From Streptomyces sp. IMTB 2501 (lineage in GTDB: Bacteria > Actinomycetota > Actinomycetes > Streptomycetales > Streptomycetaceae): a DNA stretch of 62,171 nucleotides. The stretch's first letter is position 1, and each line of letters begins with the position of its first letter. Where the stretch lies: contig NZ_MQUS01000041.1 of the NCBI RefSeq assembly GCF_001953885.1, positions 1 through 62,171 on the forward strand, read 5' to 3'. Position numbers and translations under genes: made by a program. Below are positions 16,691 to 24,662 of the stretch, piece after piece. Below the pieces are notes generated by a model. It made no database searches and was not told the origin of the DNA. It was given only the letters and a program-made list of their open reading frames with translations.

Positions 16691-19600
16691 TTACGCCTCG
16701 AAGACCTCACGCACCAGCTGCTCCTGCTCGGCCTGGTGCCGCTTGGCGGAGCCGACGGCCGGGGACGAGCCGTGCGGGCGCGAGATGCGGCGCAGGCGCT
16801 CGCCGTGCGGGACGTCCGCGCCGACCGCGAGATCCAGGTGGTCGATCAGGTTGAGCGCGATGAACGGCCAGGCACCCTGGTTCGCCGGCTCCTCCTGCGC
16901 CCACAGGTACTTCTCGGCGTTCGGGTACTTCTTGATCTCCGCCTGGAGCTCGGCACCCGGCAGCGGGTACAGCCGCTCGATGCGGATGATCGCCGTGTCC
17001 GTGGCGCCGCGCTTCTGACGCTCGGCCTCCAGGTCGTAGTACAGCTTGCCGGCCACGAAGACGACCTTGCGGACCGCAGCCGGGTCCACCGTCGCGTCGC
17101 CGATGACGGGACGGAACTGACCCGACGTGAACTCCTCCGTCTTCGACGCGGCGGCCTTCAGGCGCAGCATCGACTTCGGGGTGAAGACCACCAGCGGCTT
17201 GTGGTGCGGGTTGTGCACCTGCCACCGCAGGAGGTGGAAGTAGTTCGACGGCAGGGTCGGCATGGCGACCGTCATGTTGTTCTGCGCGCAGAGCTGGAGG
17301 AACCGCTCGACACGGGCCGAGGAGTGGTCCGGGCCCTGGCCCTCGTAGCCGTGGGGGAGGAGCAGCGTGACGCCGCTCGTCTGGCCCCACTTCTGCTCCG
17401 CCGCCGAGATGTACTCGTCGACCACCGTCTGCGCGCCGTTGACGAAGTCACCGAACTGCGCCTCCCACATCACGAGCGCGTCGGGGCGGGCCAGCGAGTA
17501 GCCGTACTCGAAGCCCATGACCGCGTACTCGGACAGCAGGGAGTTGTAGACGTTGTAGCGCGCCTGCTCCTCGGCGAGGTACTGCAGCGGGGTGTACTCC
17601 TCGCCCGTCTCGCGGTCGATGAGGACCGCGTGGCGCTGGCCGAAGGTGCCGCGCTGGGAGTCCTGGCCGGACAGCCGGACCGGGGTGCCCTCAAGGAGCA
17701 GGGAGCCCACAGCGAGGGTCTCGCCCATGCCCCAGTCGATCGTGCCGTCCTCGACCATCGTCGCCCGGCGCTGCAGCTGCGGCAGCAGACGCGGGTGCAC
17801 ATGGAAGGTGTCCGGGATGTTGACCTGGGACTCGGCGATGCGCTTGACGACCTCCGAGGAGATCGCGGTGCTCGCGGCGACCGGGAAGTCCGCCTGCGGG
17901 TCCGGCACCGGGCCGGTGCCCTGCGGGGACGTGACGGCCTCGCGGACCTCCGTGAAGACCTTCTCCAGCTGCCCCTGGTAGTCCTGCAGGGCCTGCTCGG
18001 CCTCTTCCAGGGTGATGTCGCCGCGACCGATCAGGGACTCGGTGTAGAGCTTGCGCACCGAGCGCTTCTTGTCGATCAGGTCGTACATCAGCGGCTGGGT
18101 GAAGGCCGGGTTGTCCGACTCGTTGTGACCGCGGCGGCGGTAGCAGATGAGGTCGATCACCACGTCCTTGTTGAACGCCTGGCGGAACTCGAAGGCCAGG
18201 CGCGCGACGCGGACCACGGCCTCCGGGTCGTCGCCGTTCACGTGGAAGATCGGGGCCTCGATCATGCGGGCCACGTCCGTCGCGTACATGGAGGAACGCG
18301 AGGACTCGGGGGCCGCGGTGAAGCCGACCTGGTTGTTGATGACGATGTGGACCGTGCCGCCGGTGCGGTAGCCGCGCAGCTGCGACATGTTCAGGGTCTC
18401 GGCCACCACGCCCTGGCCCGCGAAGGCCGCGTCGCCGTGCAGCGCGACCGGCAGGACCGTGAAGTCCGTGCCGCCCTTGTTGATGATGTCCTGCTTGGCG
18501 CGGGCGATCCCCTCGATGACCGGGTCGACCGTCTCCAGGTGGGACGGGTTCGCGGCCAGCGAGACGGTGATCTGCTCGCCGTCCAGGCCGGTGAAGGTGC
18601 CCTGGGCGCCCAGGTGGTACTTCACGTCGCCGGAGCCGTGCATCGACTTCGGGTCGAGGTTGCCCTCGAACTCGCGGAAGATCTGCGCGTACGACTTGCC
18701 GACGATGTTCGCCAGCACGTTCAGCCGGCCGCGGTGGGCCATGCCGATGACGACCTCGTCCAGGCGGGACTCGGCCGCGGAGTCGATCACCGCGTCGAGC
18801 AGCGGGATGACGGACTCGCCGCCCTCCAGCGAGAACCGCTTCTGGCCGACGTACTTCGTCTGCAGGAAGGTCTCGAAGGCCTCCGCCGCGTTCAGGCGGC
18901 GCAGGATCCGCAGCTGCTCCTCGCGCTCCATCTTGGAGTGCGGGCGCTCCACGCGGTCCTGGATCCACTTGCGCTGCTTGGGGTCCTGGATGTGCATGAA
19001 CTCGATGCCGATGGTGCGGCAGTACGAGTCGCGCAGCACGCCGAGGATGTCGCGCAGCTTCATCAGGGACTTGCCGGCGAAGCCGCCGACCGCGAACTCG
19101 CGCTCCAGGTCCCACAGGGTGAGCCCGTGCTCGGTGATGTCCAGGTCGGGGTGCTTGCGCTGCTTGTACTCCAGCGGGTCGGTGTCCGCCATGACGTGGC
19201 CGCGGACCCGGTAGGAGTGGATCAGCTCGAAGACGCGGGCGGCCTTGGTGACGTCGTCGTCGTGGCTGGCGTCGATGTCCTTGAGCCAGCGGACCGGCTC
19301 GTAGGGGATCCGCAGGGCCTCGAAGATGTCGTCGTAGAAGCCGTTCTCGCCCAGGAGCAGGTTCGCGACCTGGCGCAGGAACTCGCCGGAGGCGGCGCCC
19401 TGGATCACCCGGTGGTCGTAGGTCGACGTGAGCGTCATGACCTTCGAGACGCCGAGCTTGTTCAGGGTGTCCTGGCTGGTGCCCTGGAACTCCGCGGGGT
19501 AGTCCATGGAGCCGACGCCCATGATCACGGACTGGCCGGGCATCAGACGCGGCACGGAGTGGACGGTGCCGAGGCCACCGGGGTTGGTCAGGGAGACCGT

Positions 19601-20500
19601 GACACCGGTGAAGTCGTCCATCGTCAGCTTGCCGTCACGGGCGCGGCGGACGATGTCCTCGTAGGCCTGCCAGAACTCGAAGAAGTTCAGCGTCTCGGCC
19701 TTCTTGATGGCGGCCACGACGAGCTGGCGGTCGCCGTTGGGCTTCACCAGGTCGATGGCCAGGCCGAGGTTGACGTGCGCCGGCTTGATGAGGGTCGGCT
19801 TGCCGTCCTTCTCGCCGAACGCGTAGTTCATCGCCGGCATGGCCTTGATGGCCTGCACCATCGCGTACCCGATGAGGTGCGTGAAGGAGATCTTCCCGCC
19901 GCGGGCGCGCTTGAGGTGGTTGTTGATGACGATGCGGTTGTCGAACAGCAGCTTCACCGGGACCGCGCGGACCGAGGTGGCCGTCGGCAGCTCCAGCGAG
20001 GCGTTCATGTTCTTCGCGACCGCGGCGGCCGGGCCGCGCAGCGTGACCAGCTCGGGTCCCTCGGGAGCCTCCGTGGCGGGGGCAGCGGCCTTCGGCTTCG
20101 GCTGAGCGGGCGCCTGTGCGGGTTGCGCCGGCTTGGCCGGGGCCGGGGCCTTGGCCGCGGGAGCCGGCGCCGGGGCGGGGGCCGCGGCGGGCTTCGGGGC
20201 GGCGGGAGCCGGAGCGGCGGCGGCCTGGGGGGCCGGGGCCGCGGGCTGGGCCTGCGGGGCCGTGGTGGTGGCTGCGGCCCCCGCGGCCGCAGTACCCGCC
20301 GCAGCCGGGGTGACAGGAGCACCCGGCTTGTAATCGGCGAAGAAGTCCCACCAGGCGCGGTCTACCGAATTCGGGTCCTGGAGGTACTGCTGATAGATCT
20401 CGTCGACGAGCCACTCGTTCGGACCGAACGCGGCAGCGGGGTTCTTCCCGGCTTGGTCGTCGGTGGAGACGCTCGGGTTACTGGGGGACTGTGGCGACAC
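16691..20500 (-). CDS. kgd: Multifunctional 2-oxoglutarate decarboxylase/dehydrogenase (E2-E1 fusion)
   Basis: Protein of 1269 aa, the actinobacterial enzyme feeding 2-oxoglutarate into the TCA cycle. Order: N-terminal helix (NEWLVDEIYQQYLQDP), a long Ala/Pro linker (about 60-135), an E2-type acyltransferase domain with DHRVIQGA near residue 361 (the usual DHRxxDG altered as in other Kgd proteins), then a thiamine-diphosphate E1 domain (about 400-1269; GMAHRGRLNVLAN, LHGDAAFAGQGV). Length agrees with mycobacterial and streptomycete Kgd. GTG at 20500 is chosen because MSPQSPSN is the family start; codons upstream to 20752 cross the promoter. Intact housekeeping gene. Confidence 0.96.
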   Translation of the reverse strand: MSPQSPSNPSVSTDDQAGKNPAAAFGPNEWLVDEIYQQYLQDPNSVDRAWWDFFADYKPGAPVTPAAAGTAAAGAAATTTAPQAQPAAPAPQAAAAPAPAAPKPAAAPAPAPAPAAKAPAPAKPAQPAQAPAQPKPKAAAPATEAPEGPELVTLRGPAAAVAKNMNASLELPTATSVRAVPVKLLFDNRIVINNHLKRARGGKISFTHLIGYAMVQAIKAMPAMNYAFGEKDGKPTLIKPAHVNLGLAIDLVKPNGDRQLVVAAIKKAETLNFFEFWQAYEDIVRRARDGKLTMDDFTGVTVSLTNPGGLGTVHSVPRLMPGQSVIMGVGSMDYPAEFQGTSQDTLNKLGVSKVMTLTSTYDHRVIQGAASGEFLRQVANLLLGENGFYDDIFEALRIPYEPVRWLKDIDASHDDDVTKAARVFELIHSYRVRGHVMADTDPLEYKQRKHPDLDITEHGLTLWDLEREFAVGGFAGKSLMKLRDILGVLRDSYCRTIGIEFMHIQDPKQRKWIQDRVERPHSKMEREEQLRILRRLNAAEAFETFLQTKYVGQKRFSLEGGESVIPLLDAVIDSAAESRLDEVVIGMAHRGRLNVLANIVGKSYAQIFREFEGNLDPKSMHGSGDVKYHLGAQGTFTGLDGEQITVSLAANPSHLETVDPVIEGIARAKQDIINKGGTDFTVLPVALHGDAAFAGQGVVAETLNMSQLRGYRTGGTVHIVINNQVGFTAAPESSRSSMYATDVARMIEAPIFHVNGDDPEAVVRVARLAFEFRQAFNKDVVIDLICYRRRGHNESDNPAFTQPLMYDLIDKKRSVRKLYTESLIGRGDITLEEAEQALQDYQGQLEKVFTEVREAVTSPQGTGPVPDPQADFPVAASTAISSEVVKRIAESQVNIPDTFHVHPRLLPQLQRRATMVEDGTIDWGMGETLAVGSLLLEGTPVRLSGQDSQRGTFGQRHAVLIDRETGEEYTPLQYLAEEQARYNVYNSLLSEYAVMGFEYGYSLARPDALVMWEAQFGDFVNGAQTVVDEYISAAEQKWGQTSGVTLLLPHGYEGQGPDHSSARVERFLQLCAQNNMTVAMPTLPSNYFHLLRWQVHNPHHKPLVVFTPKSMLRLKAAASKTEEFTSGQFRPVIGDATVDPAAVRKVVFVAGKLYYDLEAERQKRGATDTAIIRIERLYPLPGAELQAEIKKYPNAEKYLWAQEEPANQGAWPFIALNLIDHLDLAVGADVPHGERLRRISRPHGSSPAVGSAKRHQAEQEQLVREVFEA

Positions 20501-20550
20501 GGCGGCAACCGCCCTCTTCCGCTTCACAAGGTGATGGACAGCGGGAATAA

Positions 20551-20580
20551 AGGCTACGCCTCTGCGGCCGGGAAGGTCAG
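20551..20580 (-). promoter_or_regulatory. Possible kgd promoter
   Basis: On the minus strand CTGACC (20580-20575) is a weak -35 and TAGCCT (20556-20551) a -10, 18 bp apart, about 50 bp before the kgd GTG. Motif match only. Confidence 0.35.
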
Positions 20581-20803
20581 GTCGAGCAAGGTCATCGTCG
20601 CGTAAGTCACATCGGAAATCTTGTTTCAGGGCTTGATATGGCGGGAAACAAGCGTGGTTCCGCAGGTGAGAGGGTGCACTGGCCCTGGCCCGGCGCGCCG
20701 CTCTCGTGCGGATCGCGCGGGCCTGCCCCTGATCACACGTGTCCAGCTGCACGGCAATGGCACGGACGCTCGTGGATCTTGTGCTTCCGGTGGGAACTTT
20801 ACG

Positions 20804-21919
20804 TCAACTTGGAACGGAAGACAGTCCCGGAAGGGTGACGATGATCCGGCAGCCCCGATCGGATTCGGCCACGCCGATCCGGCCGCCATGCAGATCCACC
20901 GCCCAGCGGGCGATCGCCAGCCCGAGCCCCGTACCGCCGTCGCTGCCCGGACCGTGCGGCCGGGTCACCGCGCCCCGGTTGAACCGCTCGAACACCCGGT
21001 GCCACTCCGAGCGCGGAATGCCGGGCCCCTCGTCCAGGACCTCCAGCTCCAGCGACTCCGGCTGCGGCCCGCGCCGCGCCTTCACCGTCACCCGGCCGTG
21101 CGGCGGGCTGTGCTTGACCGCGTTGTCGATCAGATTGGCGACGACCTGGTGGATCCGCTCGGGATCCGCGTGCGCGGTCAGCTCCGGCGGGGAGACGTCC
21201 AGGTGCAGATGGACGTCGGTACGGGTGTGGCTGCCGGAGCCGGAGGCGATGCCCGCGCGCGCCGAGGCGACCATGTTGGCCTCCTTCAGCACGCCCGACA
21301 GGTACGGCCACACCTCGAAACGGCGCATCTTCAGCGGTACGACGCCGTTGTCGAGCCGTGACAGGTCCAGCAGGGTCTCCACCAGCCGGCCGAGCCGCTC
21401 GGTCTGCTTCAGGGCCGTCCGCATGGTCTCCTGGTCGGCCTCGGTGACCCCGTCGACGATGTTCTCCAGCACCGCGCGCAGCCCGGCGATGGGCGTCCGC
21501 AGCTCATGGGAGACGTTCGCGACCAGCTCTTTTCGCTGGCGGTCCTGGGCCTCCAGCTCGTCCGCCATGACGTTGATCGTCTGGGCCAGATCGCCCAGCT
21601 CGTCCCGGCGGCCCTGGCTCACCCGGCGGGTGTAGTCGCCCTGCGAGATCGACCGCGCCACCGCGTTCATCTCGTCCAGCGGCATGGTCAGCGAATGCGC
21701 CACGAACTGCGTGATCAGCAGCGTGGCGATCATCGAGAAGACGGTGATGAAGCGCAGCTCGGTCTTGGTGTGCACCGCGACGATCGACAGTCCGGTGGTG
21801 ATCAGCACCGCGATGACGACGAGCGCGCCCAGCTTGGTCTTGATCGAGAACGGGCGTACGCCGCCCCAGGGATCCTCCCCGGGGCTCCTCCGCGCGGCCG
21901 GGCGCCCGTCGCTGCTCAT
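20804..21919 (-). CDS. Membrane sensor histidine kinase
   Basis: Protein of 371 aa. Two membrane helices (about 31-49 and 55-76) with almost no extracytoplasmic loop between them, a HAMP linker (77-130), a dimerisation/phosphoacceptor helix with His138 (VANVSHELRTP) and a HATPase domain (N-box LIDNAVKHSPP, GTGLGLAIARW). The lack of a sensor loop suggests that it reads a membrane-internal or protein signal. ATG 21919 overlaps the stop of the response-regulator gene (ATGA), so the pair is cotranslated. The stimulus is unknown. Confidence 0.93.
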   Translation of the reverse strand: MSSDGRPAARRSPGEDPWGGVRPFSIKTKLGALVVIAVLITTGLSIVAVHTKTELRFITVFSMIATLLITQFVAHSLTMPLDEMNAVARSISQGDYTRRVSQGRRDELGDLAQTINVMADELEAQDRQRKELVANVSHELRTPIAGLRAVLENIVDGVTEADQETMRTALKQTERLGRLVETLLDLSRLDNGVVPLKMRRFEVWPYLSGVLKEANMVASARAGIASGSGSHTRTDVHLHLDVSPPELTAHADPERIHQVVANLIDNAVKHSPPHGRVTVKARRGPQPESLELEVLDEGPGIPRSEWHRVFERFNRGAVTRPHGPGSDGGTGLGLAIARWAVDLHGGRIGVAESDRGCRIIVTLPGLSSVPS

Positions 21920-22656
21920 GGCGTGGGCGTCTCCAGGGCGTACCCGACGCCGTGCACGGTGCGGATCCGCTCGGCGCCGATCTTCCGGCGCAGCGCCTTG
22001 ATGTGGCTGTCGACCGTACGGGTGCCGGAGGCGTCCGCCCAGTCCCACACCTCGGCCAGCAGCTGCTCCCGGGAGAGCACCGCGCGCGGGGTGTTCGCCA
22101 GGCACACCAGCAGGTCGAACTCGGTGGGCGTCAGATGGACGTCCTCCGACTTCACCCGCACCCGGCGCTGCGCGTGGTCGATCTCCAGCTCACCGAGGCG
22201 CAGGATGCCCGAGCGCGGCGTCGTGGCGGCCAGCGCCGCCCGCTCCACCCGGCGCAGCAGCACATGCACCCGCGCGGCCAGCTCCCGCATCGAGAACGGC
22301 TTGGTCATGTAGTCGTCCGCGCCGACCCCGAGACCGACCAGCATGTCCGTCTCGTCGTCGCGCGCGGTCAGCATCAGCACCGGTACCGGGCGCTGCGCCT
22401 GCACGCGCCGGCAGACCTCCAGGCCGTCGAAGCCCGGCAGCATGATGTCGAGGATCAGCAGGTCGGGCTGCCAGGCCTCGGCCGTGTCGACGGCGGCCGG
22501 GCCGTCCGACGCGGTCTGTACGAGAAATCCCTCGGCGCGCAGCCGGGCCGCGATGGCGTCGACGATCGTGGGATCGTCCTCGACGACCAGTACCCGGCGC
22601 TGTGCGCCCGGGGTGGTCGTCGCCGCGCCGCTCTGGGAGGTGTGTGTCTGCTCCAT
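21916..22656 (-). CDS. OmpR/PhoB-family response regulator
   Basis: Protein of 246 aa. Receiver domain (about 20-135) with acidic pair Glu26/Asp27-28, phosphoacceptor Asp70 (LLILDIMLPG) and conserved Lys in MTKPF; C-terminal winged helix (about 150-243, LTPTEFDLLVCLA, RTVDSHIKALRRKIG). It is cotranscribed with the histidine kinase that overlaps its stop codon. The Gln/Thr-rich first 18 residues are a disordered lead-in. Start ATG 22656 is preceded only by a weak G-rich Shine-Dalgarno. Targets unknown. Confidence 0.94.
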   Translation of the reverse strand: MEQTHTSQSGAATTTPGAQRRVLVVEDDPTIVDAIAARLRAEGFLVQTASDGPAAVDTAEAWQPDLLILDIMLPGFDGLEVCRRVQAQRPVPVLMLTARDDETDMLVGLGVGADDYMTKPFSMRELAARVHVLLRRVERAALAATTPRSGILRLGELEIDHAQRRVRVKSEDVHLTPTEFDLLVCLANTPRAVLSREQLLAEVWDWADASGTRTVDSHIKALRRKIGAERIRTVHGVGYALETPTP

Positions 22657-22769
22657 CGCCCGCCCCTGCTTGTTGCTTTCCGGAACCCGTGGGGTGATCC
22701 CATGTCTGCGATTGACGCTTGAATGATCCGCGTCAGGGCAGCACATTACGGGGATTCACCGTGCTGTCG

Positions 22770-23447
22770 CTATCCAGGTCTGACGCCGAGGTGCACCGCG
22801 TCCGGAACGCCCCGGGCAACGGGCACCTCTTCGGTACGCACCTGCCGGAACCCGGCATTCCGCAAGGTTCCTTCAAATTCCGGAGAGGGCTCGGCCGACC
22901 ACACCGCGAGCACCCCTCCGGGTCTCAACACCTTTGCGCAGGCGGCGAGTCCGGCGGGTGAGTAGAGGGTGTGATTGTCGTCCGTGACCGTCCAGCCCGG
23001 GCCGTTGTCGATGTCCAGGCAGAGTGCGTCGAACGTGTCACACGTCTCATGGACGAACGCCACGAGATCGCCTTCCACGACCTCGGTGCGCGGATCGCCG
23101 AGCGCCCCGGCGGACACCTCGGCCAGCGGCCCGTCCCGGTGCCAGCCGACGACGGCCGGTTCCCGCTCGACGACCGTGATCCGCCCCCACCTGGGGTCCG
23201 CCGCGGCATGTGCGAGTGAGAATCCCACGCCCAGCCCGCCGATCAGCACTTTTGGTGCCGGCCGGCCGTCCAGCGCGTCGTACGCGGCGTCGACCAGCAG
23301 CCGCTCCGAGCGGCCGTCGGAGGTGTCCATCAGGAAACATCCGTTGGCGATGATCTGCAACAGCTCTCCGTGCCGGCGCAGCACCACCTCGCCGTGCGGG
23401 CCGTCGCGCCGGTCGAGGACCACGGGGGAGTCGTACACGGCAGTCAT
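22770..23447 (-). CDS. Spermidine synthase-like SAM-binding protein
   Basis: Protein of 225 aa with the Rossmann fold of the spermidine-synthase/methyltransferase group: VLIGGLGVGFSLAHA (nucleotide-binding loop), ITVVERE (acidic strand end), VEGDLVAFV and DALCLDIDNGPGW. Streptomycetes carry many such proteins annotated as spermidine synthase; the polyamine substrate residues cannot be confirmed by eye, so aminopropyl or methyl transfer is undecided. Start ATG 23447 is chosen; upstream in-frame codons to 23519 have an Arg-rich non-conserved translation. Monocistronic, divergent from the rhomboid-like gene. Confidence 0.82.
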   Translation of the reverse strand: MTAVYDSPVVLDRRDGPHGEVVLRRHGELLQIIANGCFLMDTSDGRSERLLVDAAYDALDGRPAPKVLIGGLGVGFSLAHAAADPRWGRITVVEREPAVVGWHRDGPLAEVSAGALGDPRTEVVEGDLVAFVHETCDTFDALCLDIDNGPGWTVTDDNHTLYSPAGLAACAKVLRPGGVLAVWSAEPSPEFEGTLRNAGFRQVRTEEVPVARGVPDAVHLGVRPG

Positions 23448-23675
23448 GCCCCCATCCTGCTTGAACGAGTCCCGTCGTTCACGGGAATTGCGGATGGCGG
23501 CACGGCGGCTCGCACGCAATATTCTCCATCGAGTATGCGTTTGGGTGGTTTCGGCGGGGCATGGACGTCAACGGAGCGTGAGAGGTTGCTGTGAATCGGC
23601 TCTCGCGTGGCGTCGGTCATAGACAGCGGCCCCCGGAATCCGAATGGTTGGGCGCGAGGGAAGGAGTGCCGCAAC

Positions 23676-24503
23676 GTGGAACGGACCGCGACGGGCCCAG
23701 CGGCGGCCGCGACGCCACCCCTGCCGGGCTTGCCCCTGGCCGACGGCACCGCCGTCGTCCCGGCTGCCGCGCTCGCCGACCTGCTGGACGGCATGCCCCG
23801 CCAGCGGCACGCCACGGCCCCCGTTCCCGTCCCCGCCGCGGACCTCGTCGTCGTCCCCGCCTCCGTCGAGGCGCGCCCGGCCGTCCGGTTCCCGCGCGTC
23901 TGGCGCCTGCTGCCCAGCCCGGCCGCGACCCCGTTCACCTTCGTCTACACGGCCGTCCTGGCCGTCACCTCCGTGATCGCGGCCGTCGCCGATCCCGACC
24001 TGATGTACGCCCTCTACCAGGCTTCCAGCACGGACGTGGCCCACCTGGTGCGCTCGCCCGCCGTGGTGCTGCTGGCGAGCGCGCTGTGGATCGCGGGCGG
24101 TGTCCTGTCGCCGTACGCGCTCGCGTTCGTGCTGGTGCTCACCGCGCTGGAGCGACGCATAGGCGGTGCGCGGGCCGCCTGTGTCTTCCTGGCGGGCCAC
24201 GTCCTGGCCACCCTCGCCACCGAGATCCCCGTGGGCCTGGCCGTCCTCTTCGGCCACCTGCCCACCACCTCGCTGCACCGCCTCGACTACGGCATCAGCT
24301 TCGGCGTGGCCGCCAGCATCGGCTCCCTGTCCGGCCTCCTCCGTCCCTGGCTCCGCTGGCCCGTCCTCGCCCTGATGAGCTCGCTGCTGGTGAGCGACCT
24401 GATCGAGTTCACGGACCCGCTGACGGACTGGGGCCACATCATCGCCCTGACGATCGGTGTGACGAGCTGGCCCCTGGTCCGACGCTGGCAGCGGCTGGCC
24501 TGA
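23676..24503 (+). CDS. Rhomboid-like integral membrane protein
   Basis: Protein of 275 aa, with a soluble N-terminus of about 90 residues (Ala/Pro/Val-rich) followed by about six membrane helices. A Ser in G-x-S-x-G (Gly206-Ile-Ser208-Phe-Gly210) and a His in the last helix (WGHIIALTIG, His254) lie where intramembrane rhomboid proteases keep their Ser-His dyad, but the canonical GxSG is altered. It could be an active protease or a pseudoenzyme. GTG 23676 is chosen for AAGGAG at 23661-23666; an ATG at 23607 in the same frame lacks a ribosome-binding site. Confidence 0.8.
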   Translation: MERTATGPAAAATPPLPGLPLADGTAVVPAAALADLLDGMPRQRHATAPVPVPAADLVVVPASVEARPAVRFPRVWRLLPSPAATPFTFVYTAVLAVTSVIAAVADPDLMYALYQASSTDVAHLVRSPAVVLLASALWIAGGVLSPYALAFVLVLTALERRIGGARAACVFLAGHVLATLATEIPVGLAVLFGHLPTTSLHRLDYGISFGVAASIGSLSGLLRPWLRWPVLALMSSLLVSDLIEFTDPLTDWGHIIALTIGVTSWPLVRRWQRLA

Positions 24504-24575
24504 AGGCGCCCGCACACCCTCCCGGGCGTCATCGACGTCTCTCCCGCAGCGCAAACCTCTGTGTCACGGCCTGAT

Positions 24576-24589
24576 CGCTCACAGCGAAC
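24576..24589 (+). promoter_or_regulatory. ClgR box upstream of lon
   Basis: CGC-TCACA-GCGAAC is an exact match, on the opposite strand, to the published ClgR consensus GTTCGC-N5-GCG. ClgR is the actinobacterial activator of clp and lon protease genes, and lon begins 74 bp downstream. Confidence 0.75.
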
Positions 24590-24620
24590 AAGCCAAGGGA
24601 ACACCAGCCCACCCCCAACG

Positions 24621-24641
24621 GTTGAGTCGGCATAGCTCAAC
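24621..24641 (+). promoter_or_regulatory. HAIR-like (HspR) element upstream of lon
   Basis: GTTGAGT-N7-GCTCAAC (24621-24641) is an inverted repeat close to the HspR operator CTTGAGT-N7-ACTCAAG: 11 of 14 positions agree and the 7-bp spacing is kept. Streptomyces lon is a known HspR-regulated heat-shock gene, so repression under non-stress conditions is likely. Confidence 0.65.
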
Positions 24642-24662
24642 TTGACTGCCGAAGGGGAGATC

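Noticed and set aside
16736..20605. 1289-codon open frame on the plus strand opposite kgd
   Set aside because: The minus strand encodes an intact, highly conserved Kgd; the plus frame is its shadow with a Gly/Arg/Leu-rich, non-conserved translation.
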